A DNA stretch of 8,566 nt, from positions 1-8,566 of the forward strand of contig JAFNAH010000030.1 of the NCBI GenBank assembly GCA_017860075.1. The letters are read 5' to 3'. Under the pieces are notes generated by a model. The model ran no database searches. It was not told where the DNA came from and worked only from the letters and a program-made list of their open reading frames with translations. Positions within the stretch are counted from its first letter, which is position 1; each line of letters starts with the position of its first letter. This document shows, one piece after another, positions 1 through 5,525 of the stretch. Position numbers and translations under genes: made by a program. This DNA comes from Acidobacteriota bacterium. GTDB lineage: Bacteria; Acidobacteriota; UBA6911.

Positions 1-108
1 CATTCCCCGCCAGTTTCCCGGCGTGATGTGCTGAAAGGAAAACACGCGATAGAGCTCGTTGTTGAGCTTTATGGCCATTCCCTTCTTGATCTGCGTCGCA
101 GCTATCAT
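1..108 (-). CDS. efp: Elongation factor P, N-terminal 36 residues (cut by window edge)
   Basis: EF-P binds ribosomes stalled on consecutive prolines, between the P and E sites, and stimulates peptide-bond formation. Only the first 36 codons are present; the frame is still open at base 1. The start is ATG at 108-106, with a GAGG Shine-Dalgarno 9 nt upstream. The peptide begins MIAATQIKKGMAIKL and continues with ELYRVF and HITPGNWRG, which match the N-terminal KOW-like domain of EF-P: the K-G pair, a buried E-x-Y-x-V strand, and the PG loop that reaches the peptidyl transferase centre. The loop-tip residue after PG is Asn32, where E. coli has the beta-lysylated Lys34. The gene follows dedA on the same strand after 122 bp and may have its own promoter. 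The paralogue YeiP (EfpL) is a less likely alternative, which cannot be excluded from 36 residues. Confidence 0.85.
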   Translation of the reverse strand, partial: MIAATQIKKGMAIKLNNELYRVFSFQHITPGNWRGM

Positions 109-144
109 CACAGTGTGCCTCAAAGTTGCATTGAACAGTTGTCT

Positions 145-173
145 ATCGTACTCGAAGGGACCGTCCCTATCGA
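145..173 (-). promoter_or_regulatory. Candidate sigma70 promoter for efp with palindromic spacer
   Basis: On the minus strand, TCGATA (173-168) and TACGAT (150-145) are separated by exactly 17 nt, each matching the -35 or -10 consensus at 4 of 6 positions. Predicted transcription would start near 138 and give an efp leader of about 30 nt. A perfect 13-bp inverted repeat, AGGGAC-G-GTCCCT (168-156), fills most of the spacer. The hexamers are weak, so this is an inference from spacing and position in the 122-bp dedA-efp gap. Confidence 0.35.
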
Positions 174-230
174 TCCGCGGCGCTCAACCGAACGCAGGTT
201 CTGCCAGCGCAGGAACGGGAGCGGGCCGCG

Positions 231-896
231 TCACGAAGGACGCAGTTCCTTCTCCTCCGGGGCGACCGCGGGGGGTTTTCGCCAGCGGTGTCGCAACACC
301 TCGAAAATCGCCGGAAGGAAGGAGACGAAAACCACCGCGATGATGACGAGGTGGATGTTCTGGTTGACGTCAGGAACGGCGGAACCCAGGAAGTAACCGG
401 TCAGAACCATGCTGCCCACCCACAACGGTCCGCCGATTATGCTGTAGCTGACGTAGCGCCGGTAGCGCATGGCGGCCGCACCCGCGACGGCGGGCGCGAA
501 GGTGCGCACGATCGGCACGTAACGGGCCAGGATGACGGTCTTCCCGCCGTACTTCTCATAGAATTCGTGGGCACGCTGCAGGTGTTTCTTCTTGAACAGG
601 AACGAATCGTCGCGCCGGTAGAGAGCCTCGCCGGCGTGATGGCCTATGAGATACCCCAACTGGTCCCCGACGAAGGCGCAGAGCGAAACGAGCCCGAGGA
701 GAGCCGCGAGGTCCAGGTGGCCCGCGGCGGCGAAAACGCCGGCCGTTACGAGAAGTGAATCGCCGGGCAGGAAGAAACCGACGAACAGGCCGGTCTCGAC
801 GAACACGATCAGGCATACGAGCGCGGTCCCGCCCCAGCGAATCAAGCCTTCCACGTCCGTCAGGGTGTGGAAGGCATCCCTAAGCAGCTCTAACAT
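231..896 (-). CDS. DedA-family inner-membrane protein
   Basis: This 221-residue polytopic membrane protein belongs to the DedA/SNARE-associated family. Characterised members (UptA, PopT-type) recycle undecaprenyl phosphate or translocate phospholipids across the inner membrane; the substrate here cannot be deduced. Family signatures are clear: Glu34 followed by GLFVGFFLPGDSLL (re-entrant loop, residues 36-49), GDQLGYLIGHHAG (77-89), and ARYVPIVRTFAPAVAG (124-139), whose Arg residues are conserved in the second re-entrant region. Hydrophobic segments lie near residues 22-40, 47-80, 130-170 and 180-200, and the C-terminus is short and charged. The start is ATG at 896-894, preceded by AGGTGA about 7 nt upstream. 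It is codirectional with frr (96 bp upstream) and efp (122 bp downstream). A functional tie to translation is not implied; it may simply share the transcript. Confidence 0.9.
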   Translation of the reverse strand: MLELLRDAFHTLTDVEGLIRWGGTALVCLIVFVETGLFVGFFLPGDSLLVTAGVFAAAGHLDLAALLGLVSLCAFVGDQLGYLIGHHAGEALYRRDDSFLFKKKHLQRAHEFYEKYGGKTVILARYVPIVRTFAPAVAGAAAMRYRRYVSYSIIGGPLWVGSMVLTGYFLGSAVPDVNQNIHLVIIAVVFVSFLPAIFEVLRHRWRKPPAVAPEEKELRPS

Positions 897-939
897 CGAT
901 TTTCACCTGCCGGCCGATACCGAATCGGGTTGGTTTCAG

Positions 940-970
940 CGGCTTCCCGAAGGCCGTGCAAGTGCTTGCA
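940..970. repeat. Two abutting inverted repeats between frr and dedA
   Basis: Positions 940-956 can fold as a 6-bp stem with a one-base bulge and a four-base loop. Immediately next to it, 957-970 is a 14-bp near-palindrome, TGCAAGTGCTTGCA (6-bp arms around a 2-base centre). Neither is followed by a T-tract on either strand, so a classical rho-independent terminator is unlikely. They occupy a third of the 96-bp frr-dedA gap and could be an mRNA processing or stabilising element, or chance in GC-rich DNA. Confidence 0.4.
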
Positions 971-992
971 TCGGCGTTCCAGCAGCCGATTC

Positions 993-1550
993 CTAGATCT
1001 CGAGGATCTCGGCCTCCTTCTTTTTCAACAGAACGTCAACCCGCGCGATATGGTCGTTGGTCAGATCCTGGATCTTCTTGAGGCTGTCCTTCTCTTCGTC
1101 TTCGGAGATCTTCTTGTCCTTGCAGAGCTTCTTGATCTCGTCGTTGGCGTCGTGCCTTACCTGCCTGATGGCTACGCGGTGTTGTTCCGCGACATGCCCG
1201 ACGCCCTTGGCAAGCTGTTTGCGGCGCTCCTCGGTGAGCGGAGGGATCGGCAACCGGACGACCTTCCCGTCGTTCGTCGGCGTCAGTCCGAGATCGGATG
1301 CGAGGATCGCCTTCTCGATCGCCGGGATGGTCGAAGGATCCCACGGCTGTATGACGATCATCTGGGGATCCGGCGTCGAAAGGGACGCCATCTGGTTGAG
1401 GGGAGTCGCCGTGCCGTAGTAGCTCGCCTGGATGTGATCCAGCAGGGCGATGGAGGCCCGCCCGGTCCGGATCGACGCAAGGTTCACCTGCATGTCCTCT
1501 ATGCATTTCTCCATCCGCTTCTTCGCGGAATCGATCGTATCTCGGATCAT
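993..1550 (-). CDS. frr: Ribosome recycling factor
   Basis: RRF works with EF-G to split the post-termination ribosome into subunits, releasing mRNA and tRNA in the cytoplasm. The 185-residue product equals the E. coli length. Visible family features are LASIRTGRASIALLD (helix 1 into the hinge), YYGTATPLNQMASLSTPDPQ (domain II start), PWDPSTIPAIEKAI, ASDLGLTP, and the C-terminal helix pair with PPLTEERRKQLAK and VRHDANDEIKKL. A longer open frame begins with GTG at 1556, but that codon overlaps the Shine-Dalgarno AAGGAG (1561-1556). The ATG at 1550-1548 lies 5 nt after it and restores the usual N-terminus MIRDTIDSAKKRMEK. The gene lies 55 bp downstream of pyrH, the standard tsf-pyrH-frr order, and is probably cotranscribed. 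Confidence 0.97.
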   Translation of the reverse strand: MIRDTIDSAKKRMEKCIEDMQVNLASIRTGRASIALLDHIQASYYGTATPLNQMASLSTPDPQMIVIQPWDPSTIPAIEKAILASDLGLTPTNDGKVVRLPIPPLTEERRKQLAKGVGHVAEQHRVAIRQVRHDANDEIKKLCKDKKISEDEEKDSLKKIQDLTNDHIARVDVLLKKKEAEILEI

Positions 1551-1555
1551 ATTCA

Positions 1556-1561
1556 CTCCTT
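1556..1561 (-). promoter_or_regulatory. Shine-Dalgarno that sets the frr start
   Basis: The minus strand reads AAGGAG at 1561-1556, 5 nt before the ATG at 1550-1548. The upstream in-frame GTG (1556-1554) begins inside this motif and so cannot be served by it. Confidence 0.8.
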
Positions 1562-1605
1562 GCGTATGGCCACGAACCTGCCGCCTGTCGGCGTCCGCCC
1601 CTGAT

Positions 1606-2337
1606 TCACGCGCAGATTGCGGAGCCGGTCCTCGATCCCATCACAACTCGTTTGATATTACCACGGTGGAGCAGGTTGAATACCACGATCGGCAGGTCGT
1701 TCTCCATGCAGAGCGTGATGGCCGTGGTGTCCATCACCCTGAGGTTCCGCGCAATTACTTCCCTGTAGGTGAGCTTCTTTATCAGTTTTGCGGAGCTGTT
1801 GAGCGCGGGATCCGAGTCGTAAATGCCGTCGACCTTGGTTGCTTTCAAAATCACCTCTGCGCCGATCTCGATCGCGCGCAGGGCGGCCGCGGTGTCGGTC
1901 GAGAAATACGGATTTCCCGTGCCGGCGGCGAAGATCACCACCCGGCCCTTTTCCAGGTGTCGGATGGCCCTGCGCCGGATGAACGGCTCAGCCACCTCCC
2001 GCATCTCGATTGCCGACTGGACCCGGGTAAACACGCCTTTCTTCTCGAGAGCATTCTGCAACGCGAGTGCGTTGATCACGGTGGCCAGCATTCCCATGTA
2101 ATCGCCGCTCACCCTGTCCATGCCGGCGGCGCTTACGGAGATGCCGCGCACGATGTTGCCGCCGCCCACGGTGGCAGCCACCTGGAGCCCGATCCGGTGG
2201 ATCTCCGCAATTTCACCCGCGATTCGTTCGGCCATGCGAGGGTCGACACCGAAGCCCTGGTTACCCATGAGGGCCTCTCCGCTCAACTTCAACAGCACTC
2301 TCTTGTAGCGGGGTTTGCTCCGGGTGGATTCCTGCAT
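1606..2337 (-). CDS. pyrH: UMP kinase
   Basis: Bacterial UMP kinase transfers the ATP gamma-phosphate to UMP to make UDP, the committed step toward UTP and CTP pools; it is a hexameric amino-acid-kinase-fold enzyme unrelated to eukaryotic UMP/CMP kinases. The 243 residues match the family length (E. coli 241). Visible motifs are [10 protein letters not shown] (14-23, phosphate-binding Lys17), VGGGNIVRG (57-65), the UMP-contacting [13 protein letters not shown] (79-91), [13 protein letters not shown] (139-151, UMP phosphate and catalytic region), and [13 protein letters not shown] (165-177, nucleotide binding). The start is ATG at 2337-2335 with GGAGGGAG just upstream. The first nine residues are a short hydrophilic extension. 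It sits 32 bp after tsf and 55 bp before frr, in conserved order. Nothing is missing or broken. Confidence 0.97.
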   Translation of the reverse strand: MQESTRSKPRYKRVLLKLSGEALMGNQGFGVDPRMAERIAGEIAEIHRIGLQVAATVGGGNIVRGISVSAAGMDRVSGDYMGMLATVINALALQNALEKKGVFTRVQSAIEMREVAEPFIRRRAIRHLEKGRVVIFAAGTGNPYFSTDTAAALRAIEIGAEVILKATKVDGIYDSDPALNSSAKLIKKLTYREVIARNLRVMDTTAITLCMENDLPIVVFNLLHRGNIKRVVMGSRTGSAICA

Positions 2338-2369
2338 ACTCCCTCCGCCGGAAAGGTAGGACCTTGCGG

Positions 2370-2960
2370 CTATTCGCCGACCCTGAAGCGCACGAAACGG
2401 TGAACCTGGATATTCTCGCCGATCTTCTGGATATGTATGGCGATGTGGTCACGAACCGTGATGCTCGGGTCCTTCACGAACGGCTGCTCGAGCAGGCATG
2501 TCTCGGAATAGAACTTGGACATGCGGCCTTCCACGATCTTGCCCAGGACGTTCTCGGGCTTCCCGGTGGCACGAGCCTGCGCCATGAGAATCTCGCGCTC
2601 CTTGGCAAGGACATCTTCCCCGACATCCTCCTTGCGGACGAAGCGCGGGTCGCTGGCAGCTATGTGCATGGCGATGTCTTTCACCAGCGTCTGGAAATCG
2701 GTGTTGCGGGCCACAAAATCGGTCTCACAGTTTACTTCCACCAGCACCCCGATCTTCCCGTTGTGGACGTAGGAGCCGATCAGACCGTCCTTGGTTTCCC
2801 GATGCGCCTTCTTTGCCCCCGCGGAAAGCCCCTTCTTGCGGAGAACAGTGACCGCCTCCTCGAGATTGCCCTTGGCCTCCCGGAGCGCAGCTTTGCACTC
2901 CATGAAGCCAACTCCTGTCTTTTCCCTCAGTTCCTTCACCAGTTCGGCTGAAATGTTCAT
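2370..2960 (-). CDS. tsf: Elongation factor Ts, short form
   Basis: EF-Ts is the nucleotide exchange factor that releases GDP from EF-Tu. Residues 1-45 form the UBA-like N-terminal domain ([19 protein letters not shown], then [15 protein letters not shown]). The core carries the conserved C-E-T-D-F-V-A-R-N motif around 78-86; Asp81 and Phe82 correspond to the pair that intrudes next to the EF-Tu Mg2+ site. The remaining core follows through [47 protein letters not shown] and the C-terminal [11 protein letters not shown]. At 196 residues it is far shorter than the 283 of E. coli and resembles the compact Thermus type with a single core subdomain. The ATG start is preceded by GAGGA about 9 nt upstream. 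It follows rpsB after an unusually long 150-bp gap and precedes pyrH by 32 bp. Confidence 0.96.
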   Translation of the reverse strand: MNISAELVKELREKTGVGFMECKAALREAKGNLEEAVTVLRKKGLSAGAKKAHRETKDGLIGSYVHNGKIGVLVEVNCETDFVARNTDFQTLVKDIAMHIAASDPRFVRKEDVGEDVLAKEREILMAQARATGKPENVLGKIVEGRMSKFYSETCLLEQPFVKDPSITVRDHIAIHIQKIGENIQVHRFVRFRVGE

Positions 2961-3110
2961 CGATCAGATCCTCTCATGAATCGGCCGCTCCGCCTCTGCA
3001 ATGGCGGTGCGCGAGGCGCGACACGCCTGACGGATTGCGCCCGACGGGCTCATGGCCTCACGGCCGCTCGGCTCTCTTGAATGGAAATACGGGGCGCGGC
3101 AACCGGTCTT
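2961..3110 (-). other. 150-bp rpsB-tsf intergenic spacer with small hairpins
   Basis: This is the longest gap in the minus-strand block. I see no gene in it. It holds two 5-bp-stem inverted repeats, AGGCG-CGACA-CGCCT (3014-3028) and GCCCG-A-CGGGC (3039-3049), and a 9-bp direct repeat CGGCCGCTC (2982-2990 and 3061-3069). No T-tract follows either hairpin and no convincing promoter hexamers are visible. In many bacteria the rpsB-tsf junction carries an attenuator that lowers tsf expression; whether this spacer does so is unproven. Confidence 0.4.
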
Positions 3111-4241
3111 TCAGTCGCCCTGGACTTGCTGCCCCTCGTCTCCCGCCGCGCCGGTCTCGGGCGCATCGGCCGGCTCTGAGGCGCCCTCGGGAACCGGGCT
3201 CGGGGAGGGTTCAGCCTGCACTTCTGATGGACCCGCGGCGGAGGACTCAACCTGGTCCTCAGCCTCTACCTGGCCCGGAACGGGTTCCGCCTGCGCGTCC
3301 GCCTCGGTCTTCCTCGGCTTGGTCTTGCGCTGCAGCGTCTTCTTGATCGTGGTTCGGGGCCTGCCGGCAGCCTCGCCCGCGGCGGCGCCCTCAGCCGGCT
3401 GGGCTCCTGCCTCGGCCGCTTCCTTGCCCTCGGCCGCCCTGCGCGCAGCCGCCTCGGCGGCGGCTCTGGCCGCAGCCTCACGTGCCGCGGCAGCCTGCTG
3501 AGCCTGAAGCTGGCGCTGCTTCTCCATCTGTTCCGCCAGTTCCTTCTGCTGAGCCTCATACACCGCTCTTCCGTCAAGGTATGCCTGGGAAACGGTATTG
3601 GCTATCAGGCGGATGGCGCGCAGCGCGTCGTCGTTGCCCGGTATTATGTAGTCGACCTCATCCGGATCGCAGTTGGTGTCGGCCACCCCGATCACCGGGA
3701 TGCCGAGTTTTCGCGCCTCTTTGATTGCGATCGATTCCGCGTTCGTATCCACTACGAACAACGCATCCGGCAGACTCCCCATCTCCTTGATACCCGAGAG
3801 GTTCTTCTCGAGTTTCTTGCGCTCCCGCTCGAGCCGCGCCACCTCTTTCTTGGAAAACAGGTCGTACTGGCCGCTGCTGCGCATGGTTTCCAGCTCGCGG
3901 AACCGCTTGATGCTCTTCTGGATCGTCACGAAGTTGGTGAGGAGCCCGCCGAGCCAGCGCTGGTTCACATAGTACATGCCGCAGCGGACCGCTTCCTCCT
4001 GGATCACATCCTGAGCCTGGCGTTTCGTGCCCAGGAAGAGGATCGCACTGCCGTGGCATCCCAGCTCATAGACGAACTGGATGGCATTCCGGAAGAGCCT
4101 GAGGCTCTTCTGCAGATCGATGATGTAAATGCCGTTGCGTTCGCCGAAGATGTACTCCTTCATCTTCGGGTTCCAGCGCTTGGTCTGGTGGCCGAAGTGC
4201 ACCCCGGCCTCCAGCAACTGCTTCATCGTAATGGAAACCAA
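3111..4241 (-). CDS. rpsB: 30S ribosomal protein S2 with long C-terminal tail
   Basis: S2 binds the 30S subunit at the head-body junction and helps recruit S1. Residues 1 to about 230 are a canonical S2: [20 protein letters not shown] (6-25), [35 protein letters not shown] (92-104), [13 protein letters not shown] (164-176), [15 protein letters not shown] and [12 protein letters not shown]. coli S2 is 241 residues; this protein has 376. The extra part is low complexity: a Q/E/A-rich likely helical segment (about 229-275), an alanine-rich stretch, a basic patch ([16 protein letters not shown], 306-321), then an acidic Pro/Glu/Ala tail. Translation starts at TTG (4241-4239), 6 nt after a perfect AGGAGG. 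The first ATG (4226-4224) is too far from it and would trim residues conserved in length. It lies 15 bp after rpsI. Confidence 0.97.
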   Translation of the reverse strand: MVSITMKQLLEAGVHFGHQTKRWNPKMKEYIFGERNGIYIIDLQKSLRLFRNAIQFVYELGCHGSAILFLGTKRQAQDVIQEEAVRCGMYYVNQRWLGGLLTNFVTIQKSIKRFRELETMRSSGQYDLFSKKEVARLERERKKLEKNLSGIKEMGSLPDALFVVDTNAESIAIKEARKLGIPVIGVADTNCDPDEVDYIIPGNDDALRAIRLIANTVSQAYLDGRAVYEAQQKELAEQMEKQRQLQAQQAAAAREAAARAAAEAAARRAAEGKEAAEAGAQPAEGAAAGEAAGRPRTTIKKTLQRKTKPRKTEADAQAEPVPGQVEAEDQVESSAAGPSEVQAEPSPSPVPEGASEPADAPETGAAGDEGQQVQGD

Positions 4242-4247
4242 ACAGAA

Positions 4248-4253
4248 CCTCCT
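4248..4253 (-). promoter_or_regulatory. Strong Shine-Dalgarno selecting the TTG start of rpsB
   Basis: The minus strand carries AGGAGG at 4253-4248, 6 nt from TTG (4241-4239) and 21 nt from the first ATG, in the 15-bp rpsI-rpsB gap. Confidence 0.8.
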
Positions 4254-4256
4254 GGA

Positions 4257-4652
4257 TTATCGCTTCGAGAATTGGAAACGCTTGCGCGCGCCCTTCTGGC
4301 CGTATTTCTTCCTCTCTTTTATCCTGGAGTCCCTCGTGAGCAGGCCCGCGCGTTTCAGCCGTGCCCTCAACTCGGCATTGAATTCAATCAAGGCCTTGGT
4401 AATACCCAGGCGGATTGCCCCGGCCTGACCGACGATCCCTCCGCCATCCACCTTGATGCGGATATCGAACTTGCCGACGTTGTCGGTCAAGGTCAACGGA
4501 TAGCGGATGAGGGTGCGCTGCGTTTCGTTGGGGAAGTATTGACTCAGGTCGCGCTTGTTAACGGTTATATTGCCCGCGCCAGGCGTGAGAAACACGCGCG
4601 CGGTTGAGGATTTCCTTTTTCCCGTTCCGTAATATTCTTGCGTAGTTGCCAA
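4257..4652 (-). CDS. rpsI: 30S ribosomal protein S9
   Basis: S9 sits in the head of the 30S subunit, and its C-terminal tail contacts P-site tRNA. The 131-residue product aligns from end to end with the E. coli protein: [16 protein letters not shown] near the N-terminus, [19 protein letters not shown] in the centre, [20 protein letters not shown], and the invariant terminal SKR. The start is TTG (4652-4650). No ATG or GTG is available upstream in frame near the Shine-Dalgarno, and the next Met is absent from the N-terminal region, so the TTG is the only choice that keeps the conserved start [17 protein letters not shown] lies 7 nt upstream. It is preceded by rplM (52 bp) and followed by rpsB (15 bp); rplM-rpsI is a near-universal pair. 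Confidence 0.98.
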   Translation of the reverse strand: MATTQEYYGTGKRKSSTARVFLTPGAGNITVNKRDLSQYFPNETQRTLIRYPLTLTDNVGKFDIRIKVDGGGIVGQAGAIRLGITKALIEFNAELRARLKRAGLLTRDSRIKERKKYGQKGARKRFQFSKR

Positions 4653-4659
4653 GCCTTGA

Positions 4660-4665
4660 CTCCTT
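4660..4665 (-). promoter_or_regulatory. Shine-Dalgarno for the TTG start of rpsI
   Basis: The minus strand carries AAGGAG at 4665-4660, separated by 7 nt from the TTG initiation codon at 4652-4650. Confidence 0.75.
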
Positions 4666-4704
4666 TGCCCAAAACTTACCGCACGCCGACTGTTCCCGCC
4701 CGGC

Positions 4705-5133
4705 TCAAACAGCCAGGACGGTAGGTTTCTGCGCCTGATGCGGGTGCTGAGGCCCGCGGTAAACTCTCAGCTTCTTCCTCATCGCCCGTCCGAGCTTGGT
4801 CTTCGGGAGCATGCCGATTACGGCCTCGCGGACCACCTTCTCGGGATGCTTTTCCAGCAGGTCTCCGGCGCTGATCTGGCGCAGACCGCCGGGATAACCG
4901 GTGTGGTGTCGATACATCTTGTCGGTGAGTTTCCTGCCCGTGAGGCGGACCTTCTCGGCGTTGATGACAATCACATGGTCACCGGTGTCGAGGAAAGGGG
5001 TGTAGACGGGCTTGTCCTTCCCCGTGAGCAGCCTCGCGACGCGTGCGGCCAGACGCCCGAGGATCCTCCCCTCGGCGTCCACCACGTGCCATTTCTTGTC
5101 CATCTCCTTTTCCGCCGGGATATAACTCCTCAT
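4705..5133 (-). CDS. rplM: 50S ribosomal protein L13
   Basis: L13 is an early assembly protein of the 50S subunit that binds 23S rRNA. With ATG at 5133-5131 the product is 142 residues, the same as E. coli L13, and starts [20 protein letters not shown]. Conserved stretches are [34 protein letters not shown] (44-62), [20 protein letters not shown] (64-83), and [22 protein letters not shown] with the final P-H motif. An upstream in-frame GTG (5148) and ATG (5145) would add up to five residues, but GGAG (5143-5140) lies 6 nt before the chosen ATG and overlaps those alternatives. It is the first gene of the minus-strand block; a promoter lies about 40 bp upstream. The 52-bp gap to rpsI contains only the rpsI ribosome binding site. 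Confidence 0.97.
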   Translation of the reverse strand: MRSYIPAEKEMDKKWHVVDAEGRILGRLAARVARLLTGKDKPVYTPFLDTGDHVIVINAEKVRLTGRKLTDKMYRHHTGYPGGLRQISAGDLLEKHPEKVVREAVIGMLPKTKLGRAMRKKLRVYRGPQHPHQAQKPTVLAV

Positions 5134-5139
5134 TTTCCG

Positions 5140-5143
5140 CTCC
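5140..5143 (-). promoter_or_regulatory. Shine-Dalgarno that sets the rplM start
   Basis: GGAG on the minus strand (5143-5140) lies 6 nt before ATG 5133-5131. It overlaps the alternative ATG at 5145 and directly follows the alternative GTG at 5148, which argues against both. Confidence 0.7.
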
Positions 5144-5174
5144 ATCACCAGGTTATCCGCAAAAGAATCCTAAA

Positions 5175-5203
5175 AGGCTACTGGAGGGACCGCTGAGTGT
5201 CAA
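5175..5203 (-). promoter_or_regulatory. Sigma70-type promoter of the rplM-rpsI-rpsB block
   Basis: On the minus strand a perfect -35 hexamer TTGACA (5203-5198) is followed, after exactly 17 nt, by TAGCCT (5180-5175), which keeps the T-A and final T of the -10 consensus. Transcription would start near 5168, leaving a leader of about 35 nt before the rplM ATG. Its location directly upstream of the first gene in the block supports the call. Confidence 0.75.
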
Positions 5204-5525
5204 GGTTTTTTGGCCGTCTATGCGGCCTGAATCGCTGGCTTTCGGGGTTAGACGGGAGCCGCGGCGGCTTCCCGGCAGGCGGCGGGAGGCGGCTGCTTCC
5301 GGACCAACTTGCGCCTTTCCAAAAAAAGTCCAAAGGTTCTGCACCTTCCGCACGATAAGAACAGGCAGGAGCGGCATGGCACCCGACAGGACAGACATGG
5401 TTGCAAAGTGGGGTAGCCCCTGAAATGTGGTGCCGCTTTCGGAAACAGTATGTAGCTGGATCTGATAGACATCATCCCCAGTTATCCCTCGGACCAGGGT
5501 CCGGGAAAGCAGGATTCGATCCCAC
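5204..5525. other. Divergent rplM/pilM intergenic region
   Basis: No gene is supported here; minus-strand open frames crossing it run into pilM and lack family features. It contains a GC-rich hairpin (5254-5273, two 4-bp stems around a one-base bulge, three-base loop), an A7 tract (5321-5327), a small GGGG-TAG-CCCC inverted repeat (5410-5420), and GGACC-AG-GGTCC (5491-5502) just before the pilM ribosome binding site. AGGA at 5511-5514 is the likely pilM Shine-Dalgarno, with an 11-nt spacer. No convincing promoter toward pilM is visible, and I found no sigma54 GG-N10-GC match in the TGGCAC-type sequences present. Confidence 0.5.

Noticed and set aside
28..396. Plus-strand open frames at 28-396 and 59-343.
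   Set aside because: They are opposite the efp start and the dedA C-terminus, both of which have recognisable protein families on the minus strand.
930..2951. Long plus-strand open frames opposite frr, pyrH and tsf (about 930-1604, 1450-2403 and 2364-2951).
   Set aside because: They mirror well-identified minus-strand genes, overlap each other, and their products show no recognisable domain.
5321..5347. A minus-strand hairpin (AAGGT-GCAGA-ACCTT) followed by a T7 run, as a possible terminator.
   Set aside because: The stem is only 5 bp, AT-containing, and separated from the T-run by 5 nt. No gene on that strand ends just upstream.
5374..5410. TGGCAC near 5376 and TTGCA near 5401 as a sigma54 promoter for pilM.
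   Set aside because: The GG and GC elements are not at the required 10-nt separation; the TTGCA lies too far downstream.
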